NCBI GenBank assembly: GCA_009746045.1
Contig: RPFO01000156.1
Span: 1,286,653 to 1,350,652 of the forward strand
Source: Mesostigma viride
Lineage: Eukaryota; Streptophyta; Mesostigmatophyceae; Mesostigmatales; Mesostigmataceae
Reading direction: 5' to 3'
Length of the DNA stretch: 64,000 nt
Shown here: piece after piece, positions 57,369-64,000 of the stretch
Position numbering within the stretch: position 1 is the first letter of the stretch
Layout: the number at the start of each line of letters is the position of its first letter
Program-made: the position numbers and the translations under genes
The notes under the pieces: generated by a model
Databases searched by the model: none
Seen by the model: the letters and a program-made list of their open reading frames with translations, nothing else
Told to the model about the DNA's origin: nothing

Positions 57369-58077
57369 TAAAAACGAATTACGGGTATGCGACGCCTGGC
57401 CCAGCCTTGAAATTGGATAAAAAATTGTGCCAGCTCGGCAAACTCAAGCGGTGATGAATAAAGAGCTTCGGTCAAGGCCTTTAAAACTTAAAAACGTGTC
57501 GATTAGGAAATCGAAATTTTCATTTCCAAATTTCCATTTGGGTTAAAAACCAGAGGTCGGGGCGACTTGCATCGGGAAAATTTTTTGCTGCAGGTAGGTG
57601 GGGTCGAGAGAAAATCGGCGACAAAACAGGCACCCACCTGTGGATGACGCCAAAATGCCAAAGGATTCCGCAGAATTCGTGTCGAAAAAAATTATGGCAA
57701 GTAATTATTGTAATAAATGACCGTAGGAGCATACACTAAAATTTCCATGCAGCCTCGATACTGCCTTTTTATTTGCTCACGATAGCCTGCCAGGCCGCCA
57801 TGCCTGTCGGTTGAAATTCGGTCACCGTCGTGCACGCACACACCAAAAATCTCATTTTTCCCTACTTTTCGGGTCCTTCTTACGAGGCTGCATTTTGGCG
57901 GGGCTCGGACCGTTGTGTGCCGCCATGGCAGCCATGCCTAGGATGTTTGCCTAGCTGTGCCACCATACCTAGTCACGTGCACTGACCGCCAACACACAGT
58001 ATGTACACAACCAGCCATAGCCTTAGCTTAGTCCGTGTACAGCCATGCCACGTCCTGGCTATGCTCAGATTACTTGC
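57369..58077. other. Spacer without recognised gene
   Basis: AT-rich on the left and mixed on the right. GGTTGAAATTCGGTCACCGTCGTGCACGCACACACC near 57810 is loosely like the 13060-13110 terminal sequence of the CACTA-like elements. Nothing coding is seen. Confidence 0.4.
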
Positions 58078-58215
58078 CCACGCTCCTTGTTATGATATGC
58101 TCACATGGGTCTTATTGCACCCACAGATCTTGCCGGAATCCGGATCGTTTATCGTGTCCGATTGCAGCTATAGCTGTGGCATTAATTAATTAATTAAACT
58201 CGTGCTCGGGTAGGA
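58078..58215 (-). mobile_element. Partial hairpin MITE
   Basis: GCCCACGCTCCTTGTTATGA through TTGCACCCACAGATC...GGATCGTTTATCGTGTCCGA matches the reverse complement of the central part of the MITE at 63036-63349. It is followed by TTAATTAAACTCGTGCTC, the family's outer flank. It lies immediately upstream of the LINE. Confidence 0.8.
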
Positions 58216-58422
58216 CCGTTGAAACCTTGTCTACGCTGGACCTCGTGGCTCTGCTCAGCGAGATTATGCAACAAGGCCGGCCCCTACAGTACTCTGGCCT
58301 CAGCCACCGCCTGGGCTCACCGCCATTACCCCGGTTACCGACCCCAAGGACTTGACCTCACTCAATAAAAGTGAGTTGCGTGTCGTTGCCACGACGACGC
58401 TGCTGGGAAATTCGGAACTGCC

Positions 58423-59257
58423 ATGCCAGTTTCCGGATCTGCAGCAGCAGCAGCCCTTGCCGGTACGGTGGCGCAGAAGCTTGCCACGGAGCTGATAAAT
58501 TCTGATCTCGCAGGCCACTTGGCTGCGGCGATCGAGGACAACGTGGCGGACAAGGTGGCGGCCCAGGTCGCCGGCACGCTGACGGAGGCGGTTGCCGGCA
58601 CCCTAGCGGCGCAGGTGGCCGGCAATTTAGCGGACAACGTGGAGGCGCAGGTGGCGAAGGTGGCCCCGTCCTACGCGACTAGGGCCAGCACAGCCATCCA
58701 AGAAATAGCCACTAGCACTGCTCAGGCGGTCTCTAGGACCTTCGCCGACCGGGACAACAAAGAGCGGCGCGGCCGCACCATAATTATTCGTAATGTGGCG
58801 GCCCTCCCCCGGGAGACGGGGCTGAGCCTCCGCCTCAAGGTGGAGAAGGAACTCATCACCAACTTCCGCCTAGAGGACGGTGTCACAATTGACACCATCC
58901 GCCGCCTACCGGGGCGCGCGGATGCGCCGGTGGCCGGCGCTCGTGCTTACGCGCCCCATCGGCAAGCACTATATTCTCCAACACCGCACCAAGCTACCAC
59001 GAGGCTTGGGTTGGAGTCTCGACGACGATCTGACCCCGGCGCAGCTTCGCGCCCGCAGGGACCGGCTGGCACAAGAGGACGCGAAGAAGGCCCTCGCTGA
59101 CCGCACGAAGAAGGTGCGGCTGCGGTGGAAGGACGACGCATGGCACATGGAGGTTACCTCGCGGGAGGTTACCACGCCGAGGGGAGACGCGCGGGGGGTA
59201 GGGAGTAGGCCCTCCCCGCCCCCTCACACCGCGAGCAGCTACCGGGGGGTTAGCTAG
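58423..59257 (+). pseudogene. LINE ORF1 protein (RRM plus C-terminal domain)
   Basis: From ATG 58423. An Ala/Val-rich amphipathic coiled coil built on repeated AAQVAGTL/ADNVEAQVA units occupies residues 5-95. An RRM-like entry RTIIIRNVAALPRETG follows near residue 118, then IDTIRRLPGR. A frame change near 58920-58950 leads to the second frame: IGKHYILQHRTKLPRGLGWS, LDDDLTPAQLRARRDRLAQE and WKDDAWHMEV. That is the C-terminal domain of L1-type ORF1p. Such proteins trimerise and coat the element RNA. The single shift is probably a lesion. Confidence 0.75.
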
Positions 59258-59282
59258 AACCCACCCCCACACCCGTCGTCCG

Positions 59283-62200
59283 ATGGCCGAGCGTGTCTTG
59301 GATAGTCCAATCTCACGGACGACGCAACGGAGTCAAAGCCGCGACCTTCATCGCCAACTTCGCAACAAGGAGCGCCTGCTGGCTTTCGCAACCCGGCACT
59401 CCCAACGGTATGCTGCATTCTTTGACCCCAAGACCAGGCGAGCAAGTCGCGCCGCCCGCCTGGAGGGTGCCCTATGCGCGTTGAAAAGTACTATGTTATC
59501 TCACGCCGCACACACGTCCCCGCCAGCCTCCCCCCAACCCCCTGCCGACACCGCGGGTCCCCGGCGCCCCCTGCTGGGCCAACGCCGGCACCACTCGCTG
59601 CGCATCGCAACCTACAATGTCCGCACCCTGCCCGGGGGAGATGCCCCCCGCGGGCCAACGAGCTTGTCCACTACTGCCGCCTATATGGCATTGATGTGCT
59701 TGGGGTCCAAGAGAGCACCGACGCTCCTTTGAGGGCCCCGTTCAGCGTGTCACCCTCGCACTACAATGGCAACTGCTGTGCGGCCCGGCGCATGCACCGG
59801 GTCAGGGAGGAGTGGGCCTGCTGTGCTCCCCCACCGCTGCCGCCCAGCTCGTGGACCACAAACTTTGCTCGAATCGGATCCTTCAGTGCACTTTCCGCTC
59901 CCTTGAAGGACGGACCCCCATTATGCTCTCGGTAATTGTCGGATATGCCCCACATGCTGGGCACCCGGCCGAGGACCGCGCAGCGTTCTTCAACCAGTTG
60001 CTCGACATAGAGAAACAGATCCCACGTCAATACATCGTTGCCATCTTGGTGGATGCCAACGCGACCCTGCCCGTGGGCCGCGGGGGCTGCATGTATGCGC
60101 CGCGCCTAACCGATAGCAATGCCAACACCCCCCTACTTGAGCAACTGCTCACTGAGGGGGACTTGACTGCTGCCAATACGCTGTTTGCTAAACCGCCTGA
60201 TGCACTAGTGACCTTTGTGGGCCCCATGCGCAGGGCGGCTGGCTCGATGCTCCCTCGGCGGCGATGTGTATGCTTGGACTACATACTTGTGCGCAAGTGC
60301 TGGCGCTCTTCCGTCATCGATGCCCGTACGCTGACCACCCCCAGTGTCGCATCGGATCACCGCATGGTCACCGCAACCTTGCGCCTACGTCTTCAGGCCC
60401 CTGCGCGCCGCCGCCCCCGGCCCCGCCCTGACTGGACCTGCTTACGCCCCGTCCGTGGGCGCAGGGAGAAGTGGTCAGCGGATGAGATACGCCGCGATGC
60501 AATCAGGTCTGCCTTCGTGGACGCGCAACCTTTGATGTACCTGGACGCAGATCGCGGTGTAGATCTCACGCCACCCTACGAACTGTTCATGCGATCGGTG
60601 GAGCTTGGCTCTAAGCTTCTCCCCGAGCAACCCCGCGCCCGACCAGCCCCGCTCTACCTGCGCGACGCCCGGGTGGTTGCCGCCCGGCTGGCGCTAGCGC
60701 AGGCCCGCCGCCGCGGGGAGGACCTGTACCCGTACCAGGAACGGCTTACTCAAGCATATACTGCCGCACATGCGGAGGAGGTGGAGACACTTGCCGCCGA
60801 AATCAATCGCCACACGGCCGCCAACCAGCACAAGGCGGCCTGGCGCTCTCTCGACCGTCTCACCGGACGCGGGAAACGCAACGGGCTGACATCCCAGGCA
60901 CCCCCAGTGAACGCCTTGAGATTTGGTTCAGCTCCCAGGCCAAACTATCAGGGGCCCCTGGCCCGCCCCCCCCGCTTGACCCCGCTGCAGCTGCACGCCC
61001 TGCGGCCAGCCGAGGCGGCCCCATTGAGCCCCCGCAGGCGCCCACCAGCGAGACGGACTACCTGGTCCCACCGCTCTCCGGCCCCCCTGGTGGACGGCCC
61101 CCACGACGAGTGGACTCCCCAGGAATGGGCTGCTGCCATCTCCACCCTCCGCAATGATGCTGCCATGGGAGTGGACAATATTTCACCGGAGGTGGTTAAG
61201 ATGCCTGAGCTTGAGCCTTTCCTCCGGGGTGTTTGCAACCGGATTCTACGAGATGGCCTCCCCCCGCCGACGTATTGGAAGACCGCTGTCCGGGTCATGC
61301 TCTACAAGGGCAAGGGGTCCGCCGCGGATACCGGCAACTACCGCGGCGTATGCCTCCAAAGCTGCGTGCTGAAAGTCTTCATGCGTCTCCTGCTGAACCG
61401 CATGCGCGCCAGCCTCGATCCCCACCTAGGTGAGTCCCAGATGGGCTTCCGTGTTGGTCGCAATTGTGTTATGGTCACTATTACCGCGCGCCGCCTGATC
61501 GAGGAAGTGGGCCGCCTGGCCCCCGGCCTCTTGCCATTGCTATTGATCTTCGTGGATTACACCAAGGCATTCGATACGGTTATATGGGACGCCCTGTGGG
61601 TGGTCCTTCACCTGTTCCGTGTCCCATCGTACATCGTTGAGATCATCCGCCAGTTCTATGAAGGGTCCCAAGCCCAGGTCCGTACCGCCGACGGCGTCAC
61701 TCCGGCGTTTTCCCCTGCACACCGGGGTGTGGCAGGGCTGTGTGCTCTCCCCATATCTATTCATCATTATGGTGGACTATATTATGCGGCGTGCACAAGC
61801 CCGCTTCGCCCGGGTGGAGGGGCGCCCGCCGGGGATCGAGGTCACGGAGTACGCCAGCTACGGCGGGGTTGACCCACCCTACCGCCTGAGCGATCTGATC
61901 TACGCTGATGACACGACACTCGTGGAAACCCCGAGTCAGCCCAACTCTGGCTAGACAGCTTATCACTGGAAGCGCGGGCGGTGGGGCTTATGATCAGCAA
62001 GAAAACGGAGGTCATGGCCATCGGCTTCCCTGCTGGGATAGCCCCACCCACCCTCCTCTTGCTGGACGGCAGCCCCGTCCCCCCGGCGACTCGCTTCAAG
62101 CTCCTTGGCAGCTGGCTTCCCTCCACGGCCGACGACATCAACCGGGTGACCCGCATTGGCCAGGCCTGGGCGGCCCTCCGCCGCCTCGACAGGTTCTGGA

Positions 62201-62905
62201 CCTGTCGCTACCTGACTGAGTGAGCGACGCAAGCGCATTCTGTTCAAGGCCCTTGTCCTCAGCATCCTCCTTTATGGCTGCGAGGCGTGGACCCTGGACC
62301 AGGCGCTGAGCCAGCAGCTTGACGGTGCACCGTCACTCGAATGCTCCGTCATATCCTCGGCGTCCGCTACCAAGAACGCCGCACCCGGGCCGAGCTCTAC
62401 TGCGAGCTCCCTCTTGTCACCCATACCATCCGGATCCGACACCGCCGCCTCCTCTTTGCCGGCCATCTTGCCCGCACAGACCAGGTGAATACCGATGTGG
62501 GCCCTGCCGGGGGGCTTAAGACGGGCCAACCAGGTAGACACCTCCTCCTATGGCAGGGTCCCCTTGTCCCATCGCAACCCACTGGCAAACTTGCGCGCGC
62601 CGGGCACCGGCGCGGCGCGACCCGGACCCGCCTATGTGACACAACTGCTTGAAGATGCAGGGCTTCTGGGACTATCCGTACTCCGCGCCCGCATGATTGA
62701 CAAGGAGAAATGGGCTGCCATCTGCGATAAGCACCTTCCCGAGGGGTATGCTCCTGTTTTCTCCCCACGGGCCCCGCGGTCCGTTGCTAGCCAGGGTAGA
62801 AGTCCGCAGGTGGAGGTTATTGGTCCTGAGGATAGCCGCTACACTACCGCCTCGTCTGCCATTACAGTAGAGGACAGCTCGGATGAGGATTACATCCCCA
62901 TCTAG
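59283..62905 (+). pseudogene. LINE ORF2: APE endonuclease plus reverse transcriptase
   Basis: The start is ATG 59283, 26 bases after the ORF1 stop. The endonuclease has LRIATYNVRTLPG, DVLGVQEST, VAILVDANATLP, CLDYILVRKCWRS and VASDHRMVTATL (SDH motif), so it belongs to the exonuclease/endonuclease/phosphatase family. The RT has MGVDNISPEVVKM, YWKTAVRVMLYKGKG, LIFVDYTKAFDTVIWD (motif A), GVWQGCVLSPYLFI (motif B) and LIYADDTTLVE (motif C). The C-terminus holds RTRAELYCELPL, HRRLLFAGHLAR and MIDKEKWAAIC. Frame changes occur near 59645, 59800, 61700, 61945, 62220, 62335 and 62600, so it is inactive. It resembles the L1/RTE/Tad side of the non-LTR tree; the exact clade is not decided. Confidence 0.82.
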
Positions 62906-63035
62906 TGCTTAACGGTTGGGGGATGATGCAGACGATGTTTGTTTAAACTTTTGTGTAATTATTTTTCTAACGAGATTAGCATAGTACTCCGTGGCATGCC
63001 TTTGCGCATGACACGCAAGTACTTACTTACTTACT

Positions 63036-63349
63036 GCTCCCGTTGGGGAGTCACGGAGCACCGAAGTGCTTTTAATCCCTGTGTGTGTGCACAACAGGAG
63101 AAAGGGCAGAGACCTTCTTTCTCCTTCATGCCAAAGGCTTGCCACAGCTGCAATCGGACACGCTTAACGATCCGGCAGGATCTGTGGGTGCAATAGGCCC
63201 ATGTGAGCATGTCATAACAAGGAGCGTGGGCAAGCAAGCTGTGGCATGCCTCTGGCATGAAGGAGAAAGGGGGTCCCTGCCCTTTCTTCCTGTTGTGCAC
63301 ACACAGGGATTACAAGCACTTTGGTGCTCCGTGACTCCCCAACGGGAGC
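63036..63349. mobile_element. 314-bp hairpin MITE
   Basis: Terminal arms of about 112 bp (63036-63147 and 63238-63349) are over 90% inverted matches, starting GCTCCCGTTGGGGAGTCACG. They enclose a ~90-bp unique centre. A CGAGTTTAATTAATTAATT flank follows. Fragments of this family are at 38697, 40606, 58078, 45330 and 10520. No coding capacity. Confidence 0.9.
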
Positions 63350-63759
63350 ACGAGTTTAATTAATTAATTCATTAAGTGGACAGGGTACTCACCCTGGCTC
63401 AGCAACCACACTTCCTCCACAAGCCGGCGTGCAGCAAAGACGGCCATAACAGTATTACGGCCGCGGCGGAAGCCTGGGTCTGCCCAAAGTGCTCATCTAA
63501 GCCTTACCCCTTATAATTGGACACACAGAGACATTGCTCGAGCTAACAGTTGCCATTGATCGGGCTCATACGGTTACAGCGCGAACATTATGCTAAATGA
63601 CATCGCAGGCACCTCGAGACCTTGCACACTGCAGGGCTTGCGGGTCCACGATTGCCAGCATGTGCAAGCTTGTGGGCTCTTCTGGGCCAATCCATGGTCG
63701 TAGCTACCATGCAGAACACCCTGGAGATGTATATGGCCAAGCAGCATGAAAAATGGTTG
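63350..63759. other. Spacer and 3' flank of the last gene
   Basis: (TTAA)n follows the MITE. No other repeats or coding are recognised. Confidence 0.4.
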
Positions 63760-63948
63760 TCACGTGGGCGTGGTGCTGCTGCCTTCTAGCACACCGACTT
63801 TGGCCGCTGCCTTTGTGAGGTCTGGTGACCGGTCTGAGGAAATCGCGTGCTGCTTCAGGATCTCAGGGCCTGCCTCCCGTGCGACCTCTGTGTTCAGGAT
63901 GATCATTTTGCCGCCGTCAAGCATGAACTCGATGTACTTGCCCGTCCA
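63760..63948 (-). CDS. Last exon of a minus-strand gene leaving the window
   Basis: A 62-aa C-terminal exon follows a CATGCAG acceptor at 63949-63950. It reads WTGKYIEFMLDGGKMIILNT, then EVAREAGPEILKQHAISSDR and a short Gly/Ser/Thr tail to TGA at 63760. The alternating hydrophobic strands and Gly turn suggest a compact domain edge. The family is not recognised. Upstream exons lie beyond 64000. Confidence 0.5.
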   Translation of the reverse strand, partial: WTGKYIEFMLDGGKMIILNTEVAREAGPEILKQHAISSDRSPDLTKAAAKVGVLEGSSTTPT

Positions 63949-64000
63949 CTGCATGATGGTGTTGTGTGATATGGTGTTGCACAGGTGTTTGCACAATGGC

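Larger units (their letters stand above)
58216..63035 (+). mobile_element. APE-type LINE, nearly full length, (CTTA)n tail
   Basis: A two-ORF non-LTR retrotransposon: 5' UTR (58216-58422), ORF1 (58423-59257), ORF2 (59283-62905), and a 3' UTR ending in ACTTACTTACTTAC at 63035. Two 3' fragments elsewhere (10944, 45192) share its 3' UTR. Several frameshifts make this copy inactive. Confidence 0.85.

Overview
This is a repeat-saturated stretch of nuclear DNA from a eukaryote. The evidence is spliceosomal introns with GT..AG borders (usually GTAAGT or GTGAGT donors), non-LTR and copia-type retrotransposons, several classes of terminal-inverted-repeat (TIR) DNA transposons, long tetranucleotide arrays, and an assembly gap of 124 N inside one array. 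The transposon proteins (DUF7869 type, restriction-like-endonuclease LINE) and the mix of GC-rich coding with AT-rich spacers suggest an alga or other large-genome protist. The species is not identifiable from sequence alone. No rRNA, tRNA or CRISPR was found.

Layout. 1-6.8 kb: two direct copies of a 1.56-kb block carrying a decayed BAH-like gene, with a three-exon minus-strand gene and a 108-bp satellite between them. 6.8-9.4 kb: a spliced, frameshifted Tnp2/Plavaka-like transposase, then a 92-bp tandem array. 11.1-12.1 kb: an intact 2-oxoglutarate/Fe(II) oxygenase gene. 13.0-26.1 kb: one plus-strand host gene broken by nested insertions. These are two inverted copies of a CACATCA-ended element with 2-bp target duplications (the first lies two codons after the putative ATG), a 1.35-kb hAT with an 8-bp duplication, and a LINE copy inside the first element.

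26.146-35.049 kb is the most coherent unit: an apparently complete 8.9-kb DNA transposon with perfect 32-bp TIRs and a TAT target duplication. It carries two divergent two-exon genes, a DUF7869 transposase-like protein and an unknown 730-aa partner. They are separated by a palindrome with 153-bp arms that repeats a motif found next to the TIRs. 35.6-37.3 kb is a TTAA-flanked TIR element with no transposase gene. 37.8-40.6 kb holds CATC and CCCT arrays inside a shared hairpin-element family.

40.9-42.1 kb encodes an intact protein kinase and 43.5-44.7 kb an intact unknown, possibly F-box, protein. 45.8-47.8 kb is a decayed minus-strand gene. 48.3-53.7 kb is a copia-like element missing its 5' end; its integrase-like ORF precedes a protease-like region, with a possible -1 slippery site at the junction. 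53.7-57.1 kb holds fragments of an RLE-encoding LINE, including two insertions at one target site. 58.2-63.0 kb is a nearly full-length two-ORF APE-type LINE, followed by a 314-bp hairpin MITE. Overall the region is a transposon graveyard with three or four plausibly intact genes and at least one possibly recent element.
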